Shown: positions 17,034 to 24,818 of the stretch, piece by piece
How positions within the stretch are numbered: position 1 is the first letter of the stretch
How the letters are laid out: each line of letters begins with the position of its first letter
Assembly: GCA_039025855.1 (NCBI GenBank)
Contig: JBCCNL010000010.1
Location: 17,443 to 81,442, forward strand
Direction of reading: 5' to 3'
Length of the DNA stretch: 64,000 nt
From: JBCCOW01 sp039025855
GTDB taxonomy: Bacteria > Planctomycetota > Phycisphaerae > Phycisphaerales > Phycisphaeraceae
Notes under the pieces: generated by a model
Told to the model about the DNA's origin: nothing
What the model saw: only the letters and a program-made list of their open reading frames with translations
The model's database searches: none
Translations under genes and position numbers: made by a program

Positions 17034-17591
17034 TTATGCGTTGTGGAGGGACATCGCCTTGTCGATGCCGTGGGCGAGCCAGGTCTCGAGGGCGTCGGCG
17101 GCGCGGTTGAGGGCGGGGTCGAGGAGGGCGGCTTGTTCGTCGGTGAAGGGCGAGAGGACGTAGTCGGCCTGGTTGACGCGGCCCTTGTCGTCGATGCCGA
17201 TGCGGAGGCGGGGGTAGGCCTGGGTGGCGAGGACGCGTTTGATGTCCTTGAGGCCGTTGTGGCCGTTGGAGGAACCGCCGGCGCGGAGGCGGATGTTGCC
17301 GGCGGGGAGTGCGAGCTCGTCGACAAGGACGACGATTTTCTCGATGGGGGTTTTGTAGAACGTTTTGGCTTCACCGACGGTGAGGCCCGAGCGGTTCATG
17401 AAGGTCTGGGGTTTGAGGAGCAGGACTTTCTGGTCCGCGATGATGCCGGTGCCGGCGAGGGAGTGGAACTTGGATTGGGTGATGGCGATGCCGTGGCGCT
17501 CGGCGAGACGGTCGAGGGCGAGGAAGCCTGCGTTGTGCCGGGTTTTGGCGTATTCGGGGCCGGGGTTGCCGAGTCCGATGATGAGGTGCAT
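17034..17591 (-). CDS. pth: Peptidyl-tRNA hydrolase
   Basis: The 185-aa enzyme recycles stalled peptidyl-tRNA. It shows IGLGNPGPEYAKTRHNAGF with the catalytic His, KPQTFMNRSGLTV, VDELALPAGNIRLRAGGSSNGHNGLKDI with the conserved Asp and Asn, and an acidic-to-basic C-terminal helix. It is the last gene of the conserved glmU-prs-rplY-pth order, but a terminator after rplY means it is probably expressed from its own promoter. Confidence 0.96.
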   Translation of the reverse strand: MHLIIGLGNPGPEYAKTRHNAGFLALDRLAERHGIAITQSKFHSLAGTGIIADQKVLLLKPQTFMNRSGLTVGEAKTFYKTPIEKIVVLVDELALPAGNIRLRAGGSSNGHNGLKDIKRVLATQAYPRLRIGIDDKGRVNQADYVLSPFTDEQAALLDPALNRAADALETWLAHGIDKAMSLHNA

Positions 17592-17623
17592 GGGGGGTTA
17601 GTCTGGTTTTTGATTTGCGTATG

Positions 17624-17648
17624 AAAAACGGGGGGCCAAAGCCCCCCG
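17624..17648 (-). terminator. Intrinsic terminator after rplY
   Basis: CGGGGGGC and GCCCCCCG form a perfect 8-bp GC stem with a 4-nt loop, followed on the minus strand by TTTTT. It lies 33 bp downstream of the rplY stop. Confidence 0.95.
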
Positions 17649-17680
17649 CTAAACGGGTGTCGAGGTTGAGCCGACCGGAC

Positions 17681-18322
17681 TTAGTCGGCGGCGTCGTCGG
17701 CCTTGCCCTTTTCGATTACTTCGGGTTCTGCGTCGCCGGCGTCTTCAGTGTCGGGCTCGGGGGCGGCCTTGACCTGGGCGATGGTGGCGACGGCTTGGTC
17801 ACCATCGACCTCGGTACTCACGCCGTCGGGGAGGGCGATCTGCGAGACGGTCAGGGCGTGGTCGGCGGTGAGCTCGGAGATGTCGACCCGGATCTCGTCG
17901 GGGATCGCGTCGGCGCGGCAAAGGACGGTCAGGGCGGTCATCTCCTGGTTGAGGACCGAGCCGGCCTGCTTGAGGGCTTCGGGTTCGCCGGAGAAGACGA
18001 GCTCGACATCGACGCTGACCTTTTCGGAGAGGTTCACGCGGGTGAAGTCGGCGTGGACGGGGTAGCGGTGGAGGTGGTCGAACTGGACATCGCGGATGAG
18101 GCAGGGCTCGGCCTTGCCGTCGATGTCGAGGTTGATGAGGTGGGCGTGGGTGTCGAGGAGTTCGCCGAAGGTCTTGGCGTCGAGCGTGAGGGAGACGGGG
18201 CCTTCGCCGTGGCCGTAGACGACGGCGGGGAGCTTGCCTTCGTCGCGGAGTCGGCGGGCGTAGCGGGAGCCGGTCTTGGCGCGGGCCTCGGCGGAGAGCG
18301 TGGGGGTTTCGGTGGCGGACAT
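17681..18322 (-). CDS. rplY: 50S ribosomal protein L25/general stress protein Ctc
   Basis: The 213-aa protein combines the L25 5S rRNA-binding domain (about 5-95: GSRYARRLRDEGKLPAVVYGHGEGPVSLTLD, LINLDIDGKAEPCLIRDVQFDHL) with the C-terminal Ctc domain (about 100-185) and an acidic tail (EPDTEDAGDAEPEVIEKGKADDA). The long form is the usual one outside gamma-proteobacteria. AAAGG lies before the ATG. The leader contains a CTAG repeat about 60 nt upstream. Confidence 0.95.
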   Translation of the reverse strand: MSATETPTLSAEARAKTGSRYARRLRDEGKLPAVVYGHGEGPVSLTLDAKTFGELLDTHAHLINLDIDGKAEPCLIRDVQFDHLHRYPVHADFTRVNLSEKVSVDVELVFSGEPEALKQAGSVLNQEMTALTVLCRADAIPDEIRVDISELTADHALTVSQIALPDGVSTEVDGDQAVATIAQVKAAPEPDTEDAGDAEPEVIEKGKADDAAD

Positions 18323-18380
18323 GGATTTACCTTTCGTGGGTTTTGAGTTTGTTGGTTCTGTGTTTAGGTATGGCTGGACG

Positions 18381-18411
18381 AGGCGCTAGTGGTTAGGGGC
18401 TAGGCGCTAGG
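18381..18411 (-). repeat. CTAG-rich dispersed repeat, copy 3
   Basis: The minus strand reads CTAGCGCCTAG, CCCCTAACCA, CTAGCGCCT, closely matching copy 1 at 4431. It lies 58 nt upstream of the rplY start in the prs-rplY gap. Confidence 0.75.
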
Positions 18412-18470
18412 TTTGAGTTCGGGGCGTTATCGCGGTCATCTGGTTGCTGATTGCCGTAGCTCATGGGTTA

Positions 18471-19454
18471 TTAGCGTTTGCCGCCGGCGCCCTTCTTGAA
18501 GAGGTCGGAGACGGAGCGGTTGTGGTGGATGCGGTGGATGGCCTCGCCGATGAGCTTGGAGACGGTGAGGATGGTGAGCTTGTCTTCGATAGGGCTGCAG
18601 CGGGAGCCGGCGGGGATGGTGTCGGTGGCGATGACCGAGGAGATCGGTGCGTCGGCGAGGCGTTCCATGGCGAGCCCGACGAAGACGGGGTGGGTACAGG
18701 CGGCGATGACGTCGGTGGCGCCGCGGTCCTTGAGGAGTGCGGCGGCTTCACAGATGGTGCCGCCGGTGGAGATCATGTCGTCGATCATGAAGGCGGTCTT
18801 GCCGTTGACGTCGCCGATGATGTGGGCGATCTCGACTTCGGTGCCGGACTCGCGGCGTTTGTCGATGATGGCCAGGTCGACGCCGAGGGCTTTGGCGAAG
18901 TTGGCGGCCATCTTGGCGTTACCCACGTCGGGGCTGACCATGATGCACTCGCCGCATCCCTGCTTGATCTTGGCGAAGTGGTCGATGAGGACGGGCGAGG
19001 CGGAGAGGGCGTCGACGGGGATGTCGAAGAAGCCCTGGATCTGGGCGGCGTGGAGGTCCATCGCGAGGACGCGGTGGGCGCCGGCGGTGGTGATGAGGTT
19101 GGCGACGAGCTTGGCGGTGATGGGTGTACGGCCTTCGTCCTTGCGGTCCTGCCGGGCGTAGCCGTAGTAGGGGATGACGGCGGTGATGCGGTCGGCGGAG
19201 GCGCGGCGGAGGCAGTCGATGTAGATCAACAGCTCCATGAGATTGGCGTTGGCGGGGTGGGTCGTGGATTGGACGACGAAGCAGTCCCGGCCGCGGACGT
19301 CTTCGTCGATCTTGACCAGGAGCTCGCCGTCGGGGAAGACCTCGGTCTTGCCCTGGCCGATGGGGAGTTCGAGGTATTCGCAGATCGATTGGGTCAGGTC
19401 GCGGGAGGCGCGGCCGGAGAAGATCTTGATTTTGTCGCGGTCGGCTTTGCTCAT
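18471..19454 (-). CDS. prs: Ribose-phosphate pyrophosphokinase
   Basis: The 327-aa enzyme makes PRPP from ribose 5-phosphate and ATP. Diagnostic parts are FSGRASRDLTQSICEYL, VFPDGELLVKIDEDVRG, YYGYARQDRKDEGRTPITAKLVAN (ATP and catalytic flexible loop), MDLHAAQIQGFFD, and the PRPP-binding loop FMIDDMISTGGTI. Its ATG overlaps the TGA of the upstream uridylyltransferase gene (ATGA), so both are co-translated; PRPP and UDP-GlcNAc supply are often linked in this way. Confidence 0.97.
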   Translation of the reverse strand: MSKADRDKIKIFSGRASRDLTQSICEYLELPIGQGKTEVFPDGELLVKIDEDVRGRDCFVVQSTTHPANANLMELLIYIDCLRRASADRITAVIPYYGYARQDRKDEGRTPITAKLVANLITTAGAHRVLAMDLHAAQIQGFFDIPVDALSASPVLIDHFAKIKQGCGECIMVSPDVGNAKMAANFAKALGVDLAIIDKRRESGTEVEIAHIIGDVNGKTAFMIDDMISTGGTICEAAALLKDRGATDVIAACTHPVFVGLAMERLADAPISSVIATDTIPAGSRCSPIEDKLTILTVSKLIGEAIHRIHHNRSVSDLFKKGAGGKR

Positions 19455-20305
19455 GCGGGGGCTCCGGCGTCAACGACAGGGGACGGGGATGAGCCGAGAC
19501 GGTCACGCATGATGCGGTCGACCTCGGCGAGCTGGTCGGGGGTGTTGATGCTCAGGATGTCCTGCGGGGGCACGGCATCGACGACGCGGACGGGTTGGCC
19601 GTCGGCTTTGAGCAGGGCGGGCACGTCGGTGAGGTAGTACTCGCCCTGGGCGTTCTGGTCGGAGAGGCGGGGCAGGGCGTCGAAGAGGGCGGCGGCCTGG
19701 AAGCAGTAGTAGCTGGGGTTGACCTCGCGGACGGCGAGCTGGTCGGGGGTGGCGTCTTTCTGTTCGACGATGCGATCGAAGCTACCGGTGGTGGGGTCAC
19801 TGAGGACGCGGCCGTAGCCGGTGGGGTCGGTGAGTGTGGCGGTGGCGAGTGTAGCGGCTGCGGTCGGTTCTTCGCGGTGGGTATTGAAGAGCTGTGCGAG
19901 GGTCTCGGGCTGGATGAGCGGGCCGTCGCCGGCGAGGACGAAGACGTCGCGATCGCGTCGGTCTTGCATGACGGGCTCGGCCATCATGACGGCGTGCCCG
20001 GTGCCGAGCTGCTGCGGCTGATCGACGAAGGCGATGTCGGGTTGGCCGAGAAGGGGGGCGTAGTCGTTGAACGAAGCACGGACGTCGTCGGCCTGGTAAC
20101 CCACCACGATGACGATCTGCTCACAGCCCGCGGCGGCGCAGGCGTCGACGACCCAGTGCAGCATCGGGCGGTCGGCCACGCGGTGCAGGACCTTGGCGAG
20201 GTCGCCGCCCATGCGGGTGCCCTTGCCGGCGGCGAGGAGGATCGCGTCGGGGGGGGCCGTGGGCGGGGCGGCGGGGGGGCTGGGTTGGGACACAGGCTCG
20301 GTCAT
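19451..20305 (-). CDS. glmU: GlmU-like N-acetylglucosamine-1-phosphate uridylyltransferase (single domain)
   Basis: The 284-aa product covers only the pyrophosphorylase half of GlmU. It has LLAAGKGTRMGGDLAKVLHRVADRPML (residues about 24-50), QQLGTGHAVMMAEPV, LAGDGPLI and GYGRVLSDP. The C-terminal left-handed beta-helix acetyltransferase domain of standard GlmU (about 450 aa) is absent, so GlcN-1-P acetylation must be done elsewhere or the enzyme takes another sugar-1-phosphate. The context glmU-prs-rplY-pth supports the GlmU assignment. The ATG at 20305 lies just after tRNA-Gln; the N-terminal 20 residues are proline-rich. Confidence 0.85.
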   Translation of the reverse strand: MTEPVSQPSPPAAPPTAPPDAILLAAGKGTRMGGDLAKVLHRVADRPMLHWVVDACAAAGCEQIVIVVGYQADDVRASFNDYAPLLGQPDIAFVDQPQQLGTGHAVMMAEPVMQDRRDRDVFVLAGDGPLIQPETLAQLFNTHREEPTAAATLATATLTDPTGYGRVLSDPTTGSFDRIVEQKDATPDQLAVREVNPSYYCFQAAALFDALPRLSDQNAQGEYYLTDVPALLKADGQPVRVVDAVPPQDILSINTPDQLAEVDRIMRDRLGSSPSPVVDAGAPA

Positions 20306-20334
20306 GACAGGTCGCGTGTCGGAGGGACGGTAAC

Positions 20335-20406
20335 TTCGCCCGCAGGGACTTGAACCCCAAATTCCAGGACCAAAACCTGGCGTGTTACCAATTACACCAC
20401 GGGCGA
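20335..20406 (-). tRNA. tRNA-Gln(TTG)
   Basis: On the minus strand acceptor arms TCGCCCG/CGGGCGA pair fully, the D-stem is GTGT/ACAC, the anticodon stem CCAGG/CCTGG carries loop TTTTGGT (anticodon TTG, reading CAA), and the T-arm is TGGGG-TTCAAGT-CCCTG. CCA is not encoded. It lies 29 bp upstream of the glmU-like gene on the same strand. Confidence 0.96.
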
Positions 20407-20637
20407 GTGGACGGGCCGGATGAGGGGCCCATGCGCTGCGCCGACACGCGACGAGTCGAGAGAGGCCCGACGGTCTGGGCTGATTCGAGCAGGGGCGGCG
20501 TCGGGGCGGCCCCGGCTCCTGTCCGCGCCTGAGCCGTCTGACGGGCACAGTCACGGTCGATCAGCCGAGTGCCAAAGAATACCGGCACGTGCGGGGTGAG
20601 GCAATCCCCGGCCGTGCTTAGCTGTGAGGTTTACGAC

Positions 20638-20666
20638 TTGACCTGATCGCCGGGGTGGATGAGAAT
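20638..20666 (+). promoter_or_regulatory. Promoter of tRNA-Ala
   Basis: TTGACC (-35, 20638-20643) and GAGAAT (-10, 20661-20666) are 17 bp apart, and the mature tRNA starts 12 nt after the -10 box. This is one of the few sigma70-like promoters with both boxes recognisable in this window. Confidence 0.65.
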
Positions 20667-20678
20667 CCGGGATTCCAT

Positions 20679-20751
20679 GGGGCCGTAGCTCAACTGGGAG
20701 AGCGCTGTGTTCGCAATGCAGAGGTTAGGGGTTCGATCCCCCTCGGCTCCA
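20679..20751 (+). tRNA. tRNA-Ala(CGC)
   Basis: Acceptor arms GGGGCCG/CGGCTCC with A73, D-arm GCTC...GAGC, anticodon stem CTGTG/TGCAG with loop TTCGCAA (anticodon CGC, reading GCG), T-arm AGGGG-TTCGATC-CCCCT. CCA is not encoded. Confidence 0.97.
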
Positions 20752-21028
20752 TTCAAGTGACGGCGGGACGGGGTGCTTGGGTTGTCCCGGAGTGTCACGA
20801 CCGGTTGGGGACGTCATTGAGATAAGGGGGCAAAGCGGTGAACCACGCGGTCGCATTGGCCGTTGTATGGGACGCAGCAGGCAAAGCGCGTGCTGTTTGG
20901 GCGTGGTGGCGTTAGACTGGGGGACCTGACGGGCGTCCTGCCCGTCTGGAACGTGTTTCCGCCGGCGTTGATCCCCTCATCGCCGTGACTCTCCCGATCA
21001 CTTCCCGCTGCGTACGGAGTCTCTGTTC

Positions 21029-23251
21029 ATGGTGAAGAGCAACGAAGCCTGGGGCATCGAAGTCGGTTCTTTCGCGCTCAAGGCCGTCAAGCTGGTCCGT
21101 CAGGGCGGCGAGGTGCTGGTCGAAGACTTTGCGATCCAGCGATTCAAGCAGGTGCTGACGACACCCGATCTGAACGTCGAAGAGCAGGTCCGTCTGGCGT
21201 TGGATCAGTTCATGCAGAGCCACGACGTGGGCAAGGCCGCAGTCGTCGCATCAGTACCCGGCAACCTGGCGTTCGCCCGATTCGCGAAGCTGCCGCCCGT
21301 CGAGCCGAAGAAGATCCCCGACATCGTTCGGTTCGAAGCCCAGCAGCAGATCCCGTTCCCGATCGAAGAGGTCGAATGGGATTACCAGGTCTTCCAGCAG
21401 GAGGACTCGCCGGACGTCGAGGTGGGCATCTTCGCGATGACCAAGGAGCGGGTGCTCAACTACCTCTCGAACTTCCGGGCTCAGGAGCTCCGGGTTGACG
21501 CGCTGACGCTCTCGCCGGTCGCGGTCTACAACTCCTACGCCTACGAGCAGGCGGAGCAGGACAGCGAAGACGAGGGCGTGATGATCATGGACATCGGCAC
21601 GGTGTCCACCGACGTGATCATCGCCGAGCAGGGCGGCATCTGGCTGCGGACGCTGCCGCTGGGCGGGAACAACTTCACGGAAGCCTTGGTCAAGCAGTTC
21701 AAGATCAGCTTCCCCAAGGCCGAGAAGCTCAAGCGTGAAGCCTCGACCAGCAAATACGCCAAGCAGATCTTCCAGGCGATGAAGGGCGTCTACGCCGACC
21801 TTGTCCAAGAAGTTCAGCGGTCGCTCGGCTACTACCAGTCGCTCAACCGTGACTCCAACGTGACCAAGATCGTCGGGCTCGGCTCGACCTTCAAGCTGCC
21901 CGGGCTCGCCAAGTTCCTTAAGTCCAACCTGCAGATCGATGTCGCCCGGCCGGACCAGTTCGAGCGCATCAGCGTCGACGGCAAACGCGCCGCCGAGTTC
22001 GCCAGCCACGTCGTCAACATGGCCCCCGCCTACGGGCTTGCCCTCCAGGGCCTGGGCATGGAGACCGTCAGTGCGAACCTCCTGCCCGCGGCGCAACTCG
22101 CCGCAAAGCAGTGGCGTCGCAAGCAGCCGTGGATCCTCGCCGCCGCCGCGTGCATGGCCGGGGCCGCTGGGCTCACCGTCTTCCAGACCCACAACACCTA
22201 CAACTCGTTCGAGGAAGAATTCACACAGACCGAATCGCGGGTCAGTGGCATCATCAACGTCGCCCAACGCAAGCAGAGCGAACTGGGCCGTATCGAAGAA
22301 GCCGACCGTCGGCCGGAGATCGACAACATCCGGCGTACCCTCGACTACCGCGACCTCTGGCCGCGGCTCATCGAAGACATCGGCGCCGCCTTTGCCTCCG
22401 TCAACCCGCCGCCCGCGACGCTGACGCCCGACCCGGATGCCAGCGACCTGCCCCCCCGCTCCGAGCGGACCCGCCTGTATATCGAGTCCATCCGTGTCGA
22501 CTACGTCCCTGTGGTCGATGCCAGCCAGGGGTCCAACCAGGGCTCCGGCCAGGCCACCAATATCCTCGGCAACCAGAGCAACTCCACCTTCTTCTTCGGC
22601 AGCAACGTCCAGCCGCCCTCCTTCATCGTGACCGTCACCGGCAGCACGCCGTACCGGCTCGCGCCCCAGCTCATCGATACCCAGTTCCTCGCCTGGTTCG
22701 AGAAGCCCGAAAACCAGGAGGGCCGGCCCTATGTCTTCCGTGACCGCTCGATCACCAAGATGACCCAGACGGACGCGTCCGCCCCTGGCATGATGGGCGC
22801 TCCCGCTGGAGCGGGTGTCGGCGGGATGGGCAGCGTGGGCGGCATGCCCAGTATGCGTGGCGGGATGCCCAGCGGAATGCCGCCGTCGAGGTCCGGCGCG
22901 GCCCGGCCGAGGCTCGACAGCATGCCCCGCGGTACCGGCCGGCCTGCGGGAATCGGCGAGGTCACCAGAGTCACCCTGCCCAGCTTCACCCCCGCCGACC
23001 TCATCGCGCCTTCGGCCGTCAAACTCGAAGACTCGACCGGCGATTGGGAGTTCGAAGTCCGGTTCCGCGTCGAACTCCTGCCCCCGCAGGACACCCGCAC
23101 GCTGATCGCCGCCGCCACCGAAGAGCCCGCGCCCGAGGAGGCGGCCCCGTCCGATCCCGCGGCCGACCCCGCTCCCGCCGGTGAAACGCCGGCCACCGAT
23201 CCCGCCGCGTCCCGTGACGCCGCCGACCCGCAACCCGAGGCCCGCTCATGA
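21029..23251 (+). CDS. PilM-PilN fusion, type IV pilus inner-membrane platform protein
   Basis: Residues 1 to about 350 are a PilM actin-like ATPase fold: GIEVGSFALKAVKL, FEAQQQIPFPIEEVEWDYQV, IMDIGTVSTDVIIAEQG, VGLGSTFKLPGLAKFL. A membrane segment follows near 368-388 (PWILAAAACMAGAAGLTVF), then a periplasmic PilN-like part. In most bacteria PilM and PilN are separate and bind through the PilN N-terminus, so a fusion would make the interaction permanent. A Met/Gly/Pro-rich segment (about 590-640) interrupts the C-terminal part. The start is supported by GGAG 8 nt upstream, and the stop overlaps the next gene (ATGA). Confidence 0.85.
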   Translation: MVKSNEAWGIEVGSFALKAVKLVRQGGEVLVEDFAIQRFKQVLTTPDLNVEEQVRLALDQFMQSHDVGKAAVVASVPGNLAFARFAKLPPVEPKKIPDIVRFEAQQQIPFPIEEVEWDYQVFQQEDSPDVEVGIFAMTKERVLNYLSNFRAQELRVDALTLSPVAVYNSYAYEQAEQDSEDEGVMIMDIGTVSTDVIIAEQGGIWLRTLPLGGNNFTEALVKQFKISFPKAEKLKREASTSKYAKQIFQAMKGVYADLVQEVQRSLGYYQSLNRDSNVTKIVGLGSTFKLPGLAKFLKSNLQIDVARPDQFERISVDGKRAAEFASHVVNMAPAYGLALQGLGMETVSANLLPAAQLAAKQWRRKQPWILAAAACMAGAAGLTVFQTHNTYNSFEEEFTQTESRVSGIINVAQRKQSELGRIEEADRRPEIDNIRRTLDYRDLWPRLIEDIGAAFASVNPPPATLTPDPDASDLPPRSERTRLYIESIRVDYVPVVDASQGSNQGSGQATNILGNQSNSTFFFGSNVQPPSFIVTVTGSTPYRLAPQLIDTQFLAWFEKPENQEGRPYVFRDRSITKMTQTDASAPGMMGAPAGAGVGGMGSVGGMPSMRGGMPSGMPPSRSGAARPRLDSMPRGTGRPAGIGEVTRVTLPSFTPADLIAPSAVKLEDSTGDWEFEVRFRVELLPPQDTRTLIAAATEEPAPEEAAPSDPAADPAPAGETPATDPAASRDAADPQPEARS

Positions 23252-24750
23252 AAAGCTTTCTGACCGCCATGAAGGCCAACCCGCTGACCGCCGCAGCGGC
23301 CCTCGTCGCCCTCGCGTCCGTCGGCGTCATCGTCTACTACTACTTCTTCGTCATCTCCGCACGCGGCACCGAGATCGCCGACGCCGCCAACAAGACCCTG
23401 GGCGATGTCGGTCGGCTCTCCAGGACATCAATCAATATCCCGGCTGCAAACCCGAACCAACCCCCACGCCAAGTCAACGACGTGGTCAACGACACCACCA
23501 TCGAGAAGCTCGAAACGCTCTACGCCACCCTCAACGGCGAGACCGAACAGATCATCGAGCGAGCCGTCGAGTTCAACCGCGGCACGCGACCCCAAACCCG
23601 GATGATCCGAGACGACATCCTCCCCGTGCCCCTCGGCCAGACCGCCCGGATCGACGCCCGCATCGCGTACCGCTCCGCCATGCTCGCCATGCTCGGCAAC
23701 ACGCCCTGGCGTGAAGGCTGGCCGTTCCTCCGTGCAGGCGAGCCCCTCGACAGCCAGACCATGTCCGCCGTCCTCGATCGGCACCGCGAAGACTTCATCG
23801 GGACCGACCTCGAGAAGTTCGAGATCGAACAACGCAAGAGCCTCAAGCGTGCCCTGTTCTTCCACACCACCGGGCTCCCGGGCCAGAACGACGGCATCAG
23901 CATCTACGCCCAGACCGACCCCGAAGCGCAGGACTTCCCCCTACGCATCTTCGACTGGGCCAACACCGCCGCCATCCCGACGGCCGATCAGCTCTGGGAA
24001 GCCCAGCTCGAGCTCTGGGCCGTCAGCGATGTGGTCGAGGCCATCATGCGGACCAACCGCGTCGGCCAGACCTTCCAGCCCGTCGACAGCGAGGGCCAGC
24101 CCGACGGTCCGGCCCGCCCGTTCGCCGTCCAGGAAGTCCCCGTCAAGAACCTGATCGAACTCTCGGTCGTGCCCGGCTACGTCGGGCTCCACACCACGGG
24201 TGCCGTCGCCGGCGGCACCACAACCCGAATCTCGCGCGCAGCCACGGGCGGGCCGCCAGCGGGTTTTGATCCGAGCGCACTGGCGGGCGGTGGGTTCGGA
24301 CGCCCTGCCAGAAACGTCGTCGACGCCATCGTTGGTGTCTACGGCGGCGCCCCCGAGGTCTCACTCACCGGCCAGGGCAACTCCCCCGTTCCCGAAAACT
24401 TCTACATCAGCCCCACCGGCCGCGCCTCCAACGCCGTCTTCGATGTCCGCCACGTCCGCCTCGTCGTCGACGTCGACTGGCTCCGCCTCAACGAGCTGCT
24501 CGACAACCTCGCCGAGGTCAACCTCATCACCGTCCTCAACATCAACATCCAGGACATCGACGAGCGGGCCTTCCTCGCCGAGGGCTACCACTACGGCCCG
24601 CACGACGTGGTCCGGGCCGAGATCCTGCTCGAGACGCTCTGGATGCGGCAGTGGACCACCCCGCTCATGCCCGACCTCGTCAAGACCTACCTGGCCGTCC
24701 CCAAGGACGACCCGCGCCGAGCCAACGCGTCCCGCACGATCCCCCGCTGA
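23248..24750 (+). CDS. Pilus platform protein with one membrane segment (PilO-like position)
   Basis: The 500-aa protein has a short cytoplasmic N-terminus, one membrane segment (about 12-38, ending VIVYYYFFVIS) and a long extracytoplasmic part starting with a helical region (EKLETLYATLNGETEQIIERAVEF). It sits where pilO normally follows pilN and overlaps the fusion gene by 4 nt, so a PilO-like scaffold role is likely from context. The sequence itself is much longer than PilO (about 200 aa), and I do not recognise a domain in the C-terminal half (VFDVRHVRLVVDVDWLRLNELLDNLAEVN). Confidence 0.6.
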   Translation: MKSFLTAMKANPLTAAAALVALASVGVIVYYYFFVISARGTEIADAANKTLGDVGRLSRTSINIPAANPNQPPRQVNDVVNDTTIEKLETLYATLNGETEQIIERAVEFNRGTRPQTRMIRDDILPVPLGQTARIDARIAYRSAMLAMLGNTPWREGWPFLRAGEPLDSQTMSAVLDRHREDFIGTDLEKFEIEQRKSLKRALFFHTTGLPGQNDGISIYAQTDPEAQDFPLRIFDWANTAAIPTADQLWEAQLELWAVSDVVEAIMRTNRVGQTFQPVDSEGQPDGPARPFAVQEVPVKNLIELSVVPGYVGLHTTGAVAGGTTTRISRAATGGPPAGFDPSALAGGGFGRPARNVVDAIVGVYGGAPEVSLTGQGNSPVPENFYISPTGRASNAVFDVRHVRLVVDVDWLRLNELLDNLAEVNLITVLNINIQDIDERAFLAEGYHYGPHDVVRAEILLETLWMRQWTTPLMPDLVKTYLAVPKDDPRRANASRTIPR

Positions 24751-24818
24751 CCCCTCCGCCGCTCCGACCACACCCCCACCCCCACCGCTCGCCCGCCCAC
24801 TCGCCTCAGGACACGCCC

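Noticed and set aside
21251..23233. 660-residue open frame opposite the PilM-PilN gene
   Set aside because: Shadow frame, biased to Gly/Arg/Asp/Val; the opposite strand has clear PilM motifs and operon coupling.
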